Source: an uncultured bacterium (GTDB lineage Bacteria; Cyanobacteriota; Vampirovibrionia; Gastranaerophilales; Gastranaerophilaceae). Taken from it: a stretch of 64,000 nt of DNA. How positions within the stretch are numbered: position 1 is the first letter of the stretch; each line of letters opens with the position of its first letter. The stretch covers positions 218,345-282,344 of the forward strand of contig CATXCB010000001.1 in assembly GCA_958366705.1 (NCBI GenBank). The letters are read 5' to 3'. The notes below the pieces were generated by a model. It did no database searches. It saw only the letters and a list, made by a program, of their open reading frames with translations, and was not told the DNA's origin. Of the stretch, positions 42,143 to 50,162 are shown in pieces. Position numbers and translations under genes: made by a program.

Positions 42143-42184
42143 AAGTCTGTTTTATCTCCTTTAGTTATTTAATAAAAAATATTA

Positions 42185-43387
42185 TTAAATATTTTCATCT
42201 TCCAGTTCAAAATCACTGTAATCAAACTCTTCGTCTTCTCCCTCATCATTTGATGGTGAGTAATTTTCTTCATTAGTTTCGTCATTGAAAGATTCGTTTT
42301 CAAGTGTAGATTGTGAATAATCTTCTTCTTCTTGAATGTTGTTTGCTTGTCTTACCGGGGTCGCAGTTTCGTTGTTTTGGGCGATTATATTGTTTACTTT
42401 GACTCCGTATCTGTCATTTATTATGACAAGAGAACCGCTTGCAATTGGTTTACCTTCAACTTTTAAAGTTACATTATTGTCGTAAAGCGATGTTAAATCA
42501 ACAACAAGCCCTTCTTCTATATTTTTTAGTTCTCCCAGAGAGATTTTAACAGCATCAAACTCTGCATTCATTTCAACTTCAATTGTGTCCCATATATTTT
42601 GATGAGTTTCACTCATTTCATCTCCTCCGTTGCTTGTTTCAGGTATAAGTAAATCCATATTCGGGGTAATTTTCACATCCATTTCCTCTCCGAGGATTGA
42701 AAGTGTTAAGTGCGATATGTTGCTGTTTTCAAATACAACTAAATCCCCTTCTTCAAGAGTTTTTAAATCATATAAGGAAAATTTAGTTTTTCCTACGATA
42801 ATTTTTGCCAGAGTTTGGCTATTCGGAAAGTTGTTTTCTGAAAATTTTGGACCTGATGAGTTTATTTCTTCAGGTGTTAGCAGTGCCTGTGGTAATGATA
42901 TGATAATTTTGCCGGCATCTTTATTGTATTCATCAGTATCTTTTAAAAAGAATGTTAAATGAATAACATCAAAGTTTGTTTTTTTAATAACTGTTGGCTC
43001 CGGATTGTTTAATTTTTCTTTTATGGCATCAAACATGAAGCTGTTAAAAGAAGTTATAATTTTTGTTTCTAATTCGGATATTTTATTTATATTGAATTTT
43101 GTTTTTGAGGCTCCTAAAGCTTTACTTAGAATTAAATCAATTGCTCTGTCTGTGAGCCTGAAAAACATATCATAATTTTCATCAATGCGAATCTTTGTAA
43201 CAAAACAAGATTCATTATTTAATAAGCAATTTAGATTTTTGCTCAAGCCTATGAATTTTACAATAAAGTTTTTTTCAAAAAATTCGTCATATGAATCTTG
43301 TACAATCTGAGGAAATGTGTTTTGATACCAGTTGTACTCTTTATACAACTCATTTGTTGATATTGAATTTTGAAGCTTATCTTCCAT
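42185..43387 (-). CDS. Fused FliM/FliN-like flagellar C-ring protein with two SpoA domains
   Basis: A 400-residue protein. Residues ~70-180 resemble the FliM middle (CheC-like) domain, e.g. ISELETKIITSFNSFMFDAI and GKIIISLPQALLTPEE. Two SpoA (surface presentation) domains follow at ~190-250 (VGKTKFSLYDLKTLEEGDLV) and ~275-340 (VKISLGELKNIEEGLVVDLT). The last ~55 residues are acidic and disordered. This is the SctQ/FliM+FliN fusion layout; the CheY-binding LSQDEIDALL motif at the FliM N terminus is missing. It is the first gene of the fliO-P-Q-R operon. Confidence 0.75.
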   Translation of the reverse strand: MEDKLQNSISTNELYKEYNWYQNTFPQIVQDSYDEFFEKNFIVKFIGLSKNLNCLLNNESCFVTKIRIDENYDMFFRLTDRAIDLILSKALGASKTKFNINKISELETKIITSFNSFMFDAIKEKLNNPEPTVIKKTNFDVIHLTFFLKDTDEYNKDAGKIIISLPQALLTPEEINSSGPKFSENNFPNSQTLAKIIVGKTKFSLYDLKTLEEGDLVVFENSNISHLTLSILGEEMDVKITPNMDLLIPETSNGGDEMSETHQNIWDTIEVEMNAEFDAVKISLGELKNIEEGLVVDLTSLYDNNVTLKVEGKPIASGSLVIINDRYGVKVNNIIAQNNETATPVRQANNIQEEEDYSQSTLENESFNDETNEENYSPSNDEGEDEEFDYSDFELEDENI

Positions 43388-43640
43388 ACAACTTATCCCT
43401 TAACTATCCCCGGAAATATCGCACATATTCCCCACATATACAATAAAATATAAACAGGTTTATTTCATCAATCTTTTAATGGATATTTTTAAAAAGTCAT
43501 ATGTTTTAGGTGGTTATTTTTTTAGCAATACATTACTTGTATTAGAAATTTTTCTTCAAATTCTATAAAAGGTTGATTTAATTATTTATAAAATTTGAAA
43601 TAATAAAATTGTAATCACTGTTTTATAGGAATTGAAGAGA

Positions 43641-43811
43641 ATGAATTTACACGAGCAATGCTTATTACGTTATTTAATGTTTCCTGATGAATTGTCATAT
43701 ACTACAGAAATTTTAAAGCTTAATAATAAAATTTTGGAGCAAAAGTTTGTTGTAAAAAATATTCTTGCTAATGTTTCCGGATTAACTTATACTGAAGAGG
43801 TCAGATCATAA
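43641..43811 (+). CDS. Small 56-residue protein upstream of the CHASE2-GGDEF gene
   Basis: ATG at 43641, with GAAGAG just upstream, opens MNLHEQCLLRYLMFPDELSY and ends with TAA at 43809-43811. The downstream cyclase start lies 12 bases further, so translational coupling is plausible. No family is recognised and the codon use looks normal. The intergenic 43388-43640 is otherwise AT-rich and shows no clear element. Confidence 0.45.
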   Translation: MNLHEQCLLRYLMFPDELSYTTEILKLNNKILEQKFVVKNILANVSGLTYTEEVRS

Positions 43812-43823
43812 GGTTTTTTGGTT

Positions 43824-45596
43824 ATGTTTAAAAAATTTTTATATACGCTGTGGATTTCTATATTGCTTTTGCTGATATTTTTCAGTTTAAAGAACGGAAG
43901 TTTTACAGCGTTTATCAATTCTATGGAAAACAGGACATTTGATATTCGTCAGAGCGTTCTGGTAAAATCAAAAGTAAAGACTCATAATAAAAATATCGTT
44001 ATTGTAGCTATAGATGACGGCAGTTACGAGTATATTCTTGATCAATATGGAGAATGGCCATTATCAAGAAATGTCTATGCAAAAATGGTGGATTATATAG
44101 AGGCTCAAAATCCCAAAAGTATAGCTTTTGACCTGATGTTTGTAAAATCAATGAAAAGTGCTGCAAATGAAGATTCTGCACTGGTTAAGGCTTTTCAAAA
44201 ATATTATAACTTATACACTGCGATGAATTTAGATAACCAGCCGGAAGATTTAAGAATTCCTGCTAAATTACCGGAATCTCTATCTGTAAATATTGAAAAT
44301 GATTCAAATAAGGTTGATTTTGGCTATTTGGAATATTCAAACTGCAGAACTGTTCTTGATGGAATTTTAAACAGTACTTCTAACATTGGAATGATAAATG
44401 TTTTGAGAGCAGATGACGGGGTATTGAGAAAAATGCCTTTGTTTTTGAAATATCAGGGAAAATATTATCCGCAATTAGGTTTTAAGGTTGCACTGGATGC
44501 TCTTGGAATTAAGAATAAAAAAGATTTTACGGTGGATAAAAAAGGAAGACTGGTACTTTCTGACGGTACAAAAATTGATGTGGATAAAGATGGCGGTGCT
44601 ATATTAAACTGGTACGGGCCTGCTGGAACTTATGAAAATATTCCTATGTATAAATTGTTAAAAACAATTGAAGGTAAAGAAAAAGGCAGCTTTGATTTTC
44701 GTGATAAAATTGTATATTTCGGGGCTACTGCAGCCAGTTTGTTTGATATAAAAACTGTACCGGTGGATAAAGTTTATCCCGGAGTTGAAGTGCAGGCTAC
44801 ATATGTTAATAATATTCTTGACGGAAATCTAATACATAAAGTCCCATCTTATGTGAATATTCTTGTAGGTTTGGCACTTCTTGCGATTACAGTTATTCTT
44901 GTATTGAATATCCCGTCTATGCCTGTAGCTCTAGGGGTATCAATGACTGTTTATATGGCATATGTAATGCTCACTTATTACTTAATGAAATTCTGTAATT
45001 TGTGGATTGAAATTGTTTCCCCTCTTACTATCGCAGTATTTTCATTTGTCGCTGCGGTGATTATAAAATATTTAATAAAATCAAGAGATTTTGATCAGCA
45101 GTATAAGCTGGCTACAACTGATGGGTTGACAGAATTGTATAATCACAGATATTTTCAGGAACAAATGCAAAGATTTGTCTCTCACTGTGAGCGATATGAA
45201 ACAGTATTTTCTTTAATCATTATTGATATAGACTTTTTCAAAAAGTTTAATGATAATTTCGGGCACCAATCAGGTGACGCAGTGTTAAGACAAGTTGCTT
45301 TTGAATTAAAGAAAAATGTAAGAACGACCGATATAGTATGCAGATACGGCGGAGAAGAAATGAGTATAATTCTTCCAAATACTAAAAATGAAGAAGCCGT
45401 AAGTATTGCAAATAAATTGTGTACAATTATTTCGTCTAAAAAACTTAAATTAAGTAATGGACGCGAAAGCAATGTTACAATAAGTTTGGGCGTTTCTACA
45501 TTCAAAGAAGACGGGGATACTCCGTCAGAAATTATTGAAGCAGCTGACAAACGTTTGTATCATGCTAAGGAAAACGGAAGAAATAGAGTAAATTAA
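43824..45596 (+). CDS. CHASE2-GGDEF diguanylate cyclase (membrane)
   Basis: A 591-residue protein (starting ATG 43824; a TTG at 43818 is the alternative). One N-terminal membrane helix is followed by an extracellular CHASE2 domain (~25-330; it contains IVIVAIDDGSYEYI and FDLMFVKS). Three transmembrane helices (~340-420) lead to a GGDEF domain (~430-585). The active site is GGEEM (Met replaces the usual Phe), and the product-inhibition I-site is RTTD, five residues before it. It makes cyclic di-GMP in response to an extracytoplasmic signal. A P-loop/TPR gene follows 4 bases later, so they form one unit. Confidence 0.88.
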   Translation: MFKKFLYTLWISILLLLIFFSLKNGSFTAFINSMENRTFDIRQSVLVKSKVKTHNKNIVIVAIDDGSYEYILDQYGEWPLSRNVYAKMVDYIEAQNPKSIAFDLMFVKSMKSAANEDSALVKAFQKYYNLYTAMNLDNQPEDLRIPAKLPESLSVNIENDSNKVDFGYLEYSNCRTVLDGILNSTSNIGMINVLRADDGVLRKMPLFLKYQGKYYPQLGFKVALDALGIKNKKDFTVDKKGRLVLSDGTKIDVDKDGGAILNWYGPAGTYENIPMYKLLKTIEGKEKGSFDFRDKIVYFGATAASLFDIKTVPVDKVYPGVEVQATYVNNILDGNLIHKVPSYVNILVGLALLAITVILVLNIPSMPVALGVSMTVYMAYVMLTYYLMKFCNLWIEIVSPLTIAVFSFVAAVIIKYLIKSRDFDQQYKLATTDGLTELYNHRYFQEQMQRFVSHCERYETVFSLIIIDIDFFKKFNDNFGHQSGDAVLRQVAFELKKNVRTTDIVCRYGGEEMSIILPNTKNEEAVSIANKLCTIISSKKLKLSNGRESNVTISLGVSTFKEDGDTPSEIIEAADKRLYHAKENGRNRVN

Positions 45597-45600
45597 ACGC

Positions 45601-48015
45601 ATGAGACAAGATTTTCTGGAAAACCCTATAGTAGTTAAAGATATTCCTAAAGAATGCCCTTTTGATTTATTTTTGCTTGAAAATAATGAAAAGCAGATTA
45701 GTGAAATTTGTGACTTTCTGCAAGATGATAATAAAAAATTAATGCTTGTAAACGGTTTTAAGGGTGCCGGTAAATCTCTTGTTGTTGATTTTGTGTCTAC
45801 CTGTTTTAATTCTGGAGTTTTAACTCTTCGTTATAACTGTCTGGAAACAACAATTCTTGATGATATGCTTTTGAATTTTTTTGAAGCTTTTCGGGTCTTT
45901 ACTGTACAGGGAAAACTCGTTCCACCAAGAATAAAAACTGAAAATTTTATTCAGAAAATTAATTCTTATTTTAATTCTATTACCCGTCCTGTTGTTATTA
46001 TTCTTCATTCTTTTGAAGCTGTTCTAAAGTCTAATAAACAGGAAATTTTGAGCTTTATTAAACATTTATCTGCACTTTCTAATGTAAAGATAATAATTAC
46101 AGCACGAAATTTTCAATTTGAGGATTTTGAAAATGTTGATTTTGCAAGAGTTACAGTACTTGCATTGTCTCAGGCAATTTTTGAAAAATATTTAAAAGCC
46201 AATGGTATTAAAAATATCGGACTAATATCAAATGAATTGTATAAACATACTAAAGGGTATTACAATTATGTGAATTTGTCAGCCAGAATAATGAATTTGA
46301 GGGGGTATTCTCTTGTCCAGTTTTTAGAAGTATTTTCAAAAAGTCTAATGGCGTTTCCTGATTTTATATTACGAGAAGCTCTGGCTTTAGTTGATCCTGT
46401 AAGTGCTCATCTGTTCAGATTGTTGACAGTTATGAGGGTTCCGATTCACGTAAATTTGTTAAAATCTTTGCATTTGTTTGACGAAGAAAGGGTGTTTTTC
46501 TTTGTTACAAACTCTGTATTGTCTGTGGATGGTGAATGTTTATATTTGCAGGATTGTTTTAGAGAAATAATTGATCATCAAATTCCTGAAAATGTACAGG
46601 TAAAACTTCACAGTGCCTGCATTGATTTATATAATACCCAGCTGCCGCTAAAACCGCTGGAAAGAGATTTGAAGCTTTCTCGCCAGACAATGCGTAATGA
46701 AATAGAATATCATTCTTTATTTATTCCTAAAAAGCCTGTTTTAAACCTGAAAAATGTTCAGGTCATAGATGTCAATCCTGCAGTTGAAGTTGTTTCAGAA
46801 ACGGTTCCTGTTGCCGTGGAGAATAATATACCTGAAAAAGAAGAATCAAAAGAAGAAAAAATTAATAAAATAAGTTTTATTATTGAAGATGAAGCTATAC
46901 TTGACGGTATCGCAGATTCTATTAAGGATTTTGTGACTGAAAAAATTGAACAAACTCAGATTGTTGAAAAAAGTTCTAATTTAAACCTGACTCAGATTAT
47001 AAATCTTGCAAAACAGGAAGAACAAAAATACAATTACAAATATGTTATATCTTTGTACCAGAATGCATTGACCAAAAAGGATGATGAACATTTTTATTTC
47101 TTCCTGCCGACTATTTATGTAAAACTTGCCGAAGCTTATAAACACCTGTCTCAGTGGTATGAAGCTCTTGAATATTATACTCAGGCACAGGATTTTTATT
47201 ATAATGCGTCTAATTTAACAAAAGTTTCAGAAATCAAGCTGGAAATTGCGAATATATATTATATTATTTACAAACACGATAATGCTAAATATATTCTGAC
47301 TGAACTGGATAATAATCCAAATTTGTCTAACGAATTTCATATAAAAGTTAATCTTGCACTGGCAAAGCTTGCAAATAAGCTGGATGATGAATACGATTGT
47401 TATAAAAAATCATTGCAGCTTGTAGACAGTGATGTTGAAAAGTCTATTACCGCTCAATTGTATTATAAATTTGCAGGAGTGTGTGATGAAAAAAATGATA
47501 TCAAATCTGCTGTTTTATATTATAAAAAATGTATAGCGCTTGATACTAATCCGCATAGTAATAAGTATTTGTCGCGTTCATTGGCAAATCTTGCAGAATT
47601 GTATGATGAAGCAGGGCAAACAAAATCAGCTGTAAAATATTATAAAGAGAGTATGAAAATTGATACTCTTATGAAAAATTATAACGGACTGTTTAATTCG
47701 GCTATGCACATGTCAGAAATAAATTCTTCTATAGATACAAATGTGTCGTTGGAATTTTTGAATAAAGCTTTAGAATATGCAAAAATTCTTAATGAGCCTT
47801 TCTATATTGTTAGGGCTAATTTAGAAATTGGTGATTTTTATATGCTTAGAAAAGATTTAGAACAAGCATACAAATATTTTATTTCGGCTTACGATGTTGC
47901 AAAACATTCATTTAGCAAGGATAATTTAGATAAGGTCTCTGCGCGTATTGAAAATCTTGAGCGCAGGATGAAAGAAGAAGATTTTAAAATATTGCAGGAA
48001 AGATATGGAAAATAA
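45601..48015 (+). CDS. P-loop ATPase with C-terminal TPR repeats (STAND-like)
   Basis: An 804-residue soluble protein. Walker A NGFKGAGKSLV is at ~51-61. The Walker B position reads RPVVIILHSFEAV and is degenerate. Domains like those of NACHT/STAND signalling ATPases fill residues ~20-340, then an acidic linker, then TPR-type helical repeats from ~480 to 790. It probably senses a partner via the TPR and changes state on ATP binding. It shares a transcript with the CHASE2-GGDEF cyclase upstream and overlaps rsmG by 11 bases. Specific target unknown. Confidence 0.7.
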   Translation: MRQDFLENPIVVKDIPKECPFDLFLLENNEKQISEICDFLQDDNKKLMLVNGFKGAGKSLVVDFVSTCFNSGVLTLRYNCLETTILDDMLLNFFEAFRVFTVQGKLVPPRIKTENFIQKINSYFNSITRPVVIILHSFEAVLKSNKQEILSFIKHLSALSNVKIIITARNFQFEDFENVDFARVTVLALSQAIFEKYLKANGIKNIGLISNELYKHTKGYYNYVNLSARIMNLRGYSLVQFLEVFSKSLMAFPDFILREALALVDPVSAHLFRLLTVMRVPIHVNLLKSLHLFDEERVFFFVTNSVLSVDGECLYLQDCFREIIDHQIPENVQVKLHSACIDLYNTQLPLKPLERDLKLSRQTMRNEIEYHSLFIPKKPVLNLKNVQVIDVNPAVEVVSETVPVAVENNIPEKEESKEEKINKISFIIEDEAILDGIADSIKDFVTEKIEQTQIVEKSSNLNLTQIINLAKQEEQKYNYKYVISLYQNALTKKDDEHFYFFLPTIYVKLAEAYKHLSQWYEALEYYTQAQDFYYNASNLTKVSEIKLEIANIYYIIYKHDNAKYILTELDNNPNLSNEFHIKVNLALAKLANKLDDEYDCYKKSLQLVDSDVEKSITAQLYYKFAGVCDEKNDIKSAVLYYKKCIALDTNPHSNKYLSRSLANLAELYDEAGQTKSAVKYYKESMKIDTLMKNYNGLFNSAMHMSEINSSIDTNVSLEFLNKALEYAKILNEPFYIVRANLEIGDFYMLRKDLEQAYKYFISAYDVAKHSFSKDNLDKVSARIENLERRMKEEDFKILQERYGK

Positions 48016-48595
48016 AAATTTTTATGAAAATTATATGCAGATTTTTTTAGAAGAAAATTCTAAAGTAAACCTTATTTCAAAAAATGCGGAAAATTTTTTG
48101 TGGGAAAAACACGTATATGATTCTCTGGCTATCAGTAAATTTTTTGATAAATATGGTATCCCGAAGACTTTACTGGATATTGGTACAGGCGGCGGCTTCC
48201 CTGCGGTTCCGATTGCAATGACTTACAATGATATTAAAGTAACCGCACTGGACAGTATCGGTAAAAAAATAAATGCGGTTAATTCAATAAAAGAAAAATT
48301 AAGTCTGTCAAATTTGTATCCTGTTTGTATGAGGGTGGAAAACCTTGATGAAAAATTCGATGTTGTTACTTCCCGTGCTGTTTCTTCGTTGAAAAATATT
48401 TGTGAATATGCATTGCCAAAACTTTATAAAGGCGGTTATTTTGTGGCTTACAAATCAAGAAAAACACCTGATGAAATTGATGAAGCTAAAAATGTTTTGA
48501 AAAAATATAATGCTAAGATAATTGAAATCATAGATTATGAACTTCCGGTAGAGGAAGATTTATCCAGAAATTTAATAGTTATTAAACGCATGTAA
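48005..48595 (+). CDS. rsmG: 16S rRNA m7G527 methyltransferase RsmG (GidB)
   Basis: A 196-residue SAM-dependent methyltransferase modifying G527 of 16S rRNA. SAM motif I is LDIGTGGGFPAVPIAM, and family motifs are KVNLISKNAENFLWEKHVYDS, ITSRAV-like VTSRAVSSL, and KGGYFVAYKSRK near the C terminus. It is slightly shorter than the usual ~205-240 residues. It overlaps the upstream TPR-ATPase gene, so it is the last gene of this unit. Confidence 0.94.
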   Translation: MENKNFYENYMQIFLEENSKVNLISKNAENFLWEKHVYDSLAISKFFDKYGIPKTLLDIGTGGGFPAVPIAMTYNDIKVTALDSIGKKINAVNSIKEKLSLSNLYPVCMRVENLDEKFDVVTSRAVSSLKNICEYALPKLYKGGYFVAYKSRKTPDEIDEAKNVLKKYNAKIIEIIDYELPVEEDLSRNLIVIKRM

Positions 48596-48731
48596 TATAA
48601 GTTGATTTGTAATTGCATTTTGTATGTGTCTTATGTAAAATTTTAAAAAAGTATATTAAATTGAGTGTTTTATTATTCTGCTGGATAATCTCTTTCAACA
48701 GGAGTAAAATTAAGGGATAAGAGGTTTGATT

Positions 48732-49148
48732 ATGACAATCTTGAATGATGTTTTTACAGTGCATACAAAAGGAAATACTGATATTATAGATATAACACCG
48801 CAGATTCGAAATGTTGTGTATAATCACAGATTACAAAATGCTGTAGTTTATGTTTATGCTCAGGGGAGTACAGTTTCTATTACTAATATGGAATTTGAGC
48901 CCGGGTTACTTGTTGATTTGCCTGAGGCTTTAGACAGGATTGCTCCGGTAGATGCTCCGTATCATCACGATGAAATGTGGCATGATGGTAATGGATATGC
49001 ACATGTGAGAGCGTCTATAGTTGGAAATTCTACTCATGTTCCTTTAATAGATGGAGTATTACAGTTGGGACAATGGCAGCAGGTTATACTTATTGATTTT
49101 GATAATAAAGCAAGAGCAAGAAAAGTTAATATTCAAATTATTTACTAA
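48732..49148 (+). CDS. yjbQ: YjbQ/UPF0047 family protein (thiamine-phosphate-synthase-like fold)
   Basis: A 138-residue protein. The conserved HHDEMWHDGNGYAH is followed by RASIVGNS, the family's putative catalytic His/Asp cluster; earlier THKG-like TKGNTDIIDITPQI and NAVVYVYAQGSTVSITNME complete the family profile. It has been reported as a secondary thiamine-phosphate synthase-type enzyme, but physiological role is not settled. ATG 48732 is preferred over TTG 48726 because AAGAGG lies 7 bases upstream. It ends 6 bases before the convergent pilin gene. Confidence 0.9.
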   Translation: MTILNDVFTVHTKGNTDIIDITPQIRNVVYNHRLQNAVVYVYAQGSTVSITNMEFEPGLLVDLPEALDRIAPVDAPYHHDEMWHDGNGYAHVRASIVGNSTHVPLIDGVLQLGQWQQVILIDFDNKARARKVNIQIIY

Positions 49149-49154
49149 ATTAAT

Positions 49155-49847
49155 TTAGTTCCATGGATAGTCTGATGGGATTTTCCAGCCATTTTCTCTA
49201 ATCCAGGCAGCACAGTAGAATCCTCGTCCGGTTTTTGAACAGTCTTTTCTTATTTCTTTGGAAGATTTATCAGCTCCGTATGGATAAATTGAAGCTTCTT
49301 CTTTTCTGTATAAAAAGAAAATATCTTTTCCAAATTGATTTGGTCCTCTTGAGTTGTTTATATCAATAATAATAATCTTGTCGTTATCAACCTCGGGGGC
49401 TCCTCCGTCATTTATAAATCCAAAAGTATATAAAATTCCGTCCATAGCAATAAATGGTGTTCTTCCTCTGTGATTTGGATTACCATAAATACCAGCAGCT
49501 GCACCAGTTAAATTTTTCCATGGGGTTTGAGATTTATATCCGCATTTTGTTATTGGATTGCAGGTTTGCATTATTTTTATATATGGTCTGAAGTATTTAT
49601 CTATAAAATCTTCATGCTTCATTGTTCTATCCCATGTTTCAAGTTCCCCATTTTCGTTTTCAGATAATTTTATAGTCTGATTAAGGGTTGAAATGGATTT
49701 TTCCAGAGTAGTTGCAGTTACATGTTTTCTGTAGTTAGTCATAAGTCCTGGAATTGTTATTGCAGCAACAACACCTATTATCCCTAGTGTTATTAATACT
49801 TCGGATAGTGTAAAACCTGTTTTGGTCATATTATTTTGAAAATTCAT
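49155..49847 (-). CDS. Type IV pilin-like protein (divergent from XRE)
   Basis: A 230-residue protein. Leader MNFQNNMTKTG is followed by FTLSEVLITLGIIG (Gly -1, Phe +1, Glu +5). The hydrophobic helix is ~12-33. The soluble domain carries four Cys in a pattern similar to the 2044 pilin (CNPITKC, CSKTGRGFYC). AGGAGGATAT gives a strong ribosome-binding site. The regulator at 49947 is divergent, with two TACGTA palindromes between. Same organisation as the pilin/XRE pair at 2.0-3.0 kb. Confidence 0.87.
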   Translation of the reverse strand: MNFQNNMTKTGFTLSEVLITLGIIGVVAAITIPGLMTNYRKHVTATTLEKSISTLNQTIKLSENENGELETWDRTMKHEDFIDKYFRPYIKIMQTCNPITKCGYKSQTPWKNLTGAAAGIYGNPNHRGRTPFIAMDGILYTFGFINDGGAPEVDNDKIIIIDINNSRGPNQFGKDIFFLYRKEEASIYPYGADKSSKEIRKDCSKTGRGFYCAAWIRENGWKIPSDYPWN

Positions 49848-49892
49848 ATATCCTCCTGCTGTAGTGTTATTCTAAATATTATATATCATATT

Positions 49893-49945
49893 TACGTATT
49901 GACAGTACGTATAATTTACAAAAATTTACGTATAAACTGTACGTA
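49893..49945. promoter_or_regulatory. Two TACGTA-N7-TACGTA operators between pilin and XRE genes
   Basis: Box 1, TACGTATTGACAGTACGTA (49893-49911), and box 2, TACGTATAAACTGTACGTA (49927-49945), are the same 19-base palindromic pattern, 34 bases apart. Box 1 overlaps a possible pilin -35 (CTGTCA) with a minus-strand TATAAT at 49883-49878. Box 2 ends one base before the XRE ATG and contains TATAAA at 49931-49936. It fits repression of both genes by the XRE protein. Confidence 0.6.
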
Positions 49946-49946
49946 T

Positions 49947-50162
49947 ATGAAAGAGCTTTTCTATAAAAATTTAGGGAAAAATATAAAAAAGAGAAGAAAA
50001 GAGCTTGGTTTGACGCAGCAGGAATTAGCTGACAAGCTTGGTATTTCTTTGAATTTTATGGGAAAGATAGAAGTGGCTTTTTCAAAACCTTCATTGGATA
50101 CTCTCATCGATATTGCGGAGAAAATGGAGACAACAGTTGCAGAATTGTCTAAACTTAATTAA
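49947..50162 (+). CDS. Small XRE-family regulator, divergent from pilin
   Basis: A 71-residue HTH protein: KNIKKRRKELGLTQQELADK, then SLNFMGKIEVAFSKPSL as the recognition region, then the closing helix DIAEKMETTVAEL. The frame extends upstream to 49836, but that would overlap the pilin start and cross the operator region. ATG 49947 fits the domain and has no Shine-Dalgarno, with a TATAAA 10 bases before, suggesting a leaderless start under box 2. It overlaps recG's end by 4 bases (convergent). Confidence 0.85.
   Translation: MKELFYKNLGKNIKKRRKELGLTQQELADKLGISLNFMGKIEVAFSKPSLDTLIDIAEKMETTVAELSKLN

Noticed and set aside
48596..48731. Possible thiamine riboswitch before yjbQ.
   Set aside because: No conserved thi-box core or plausible fold seen in this short AT-rich stretch.
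49836..49946. Longer N-terminal form of the 71-residue XRE protein.
   Set aside because: It would overlap the pilin's start and cross the operator boxes; the extra residues show no HTH-related pattern.
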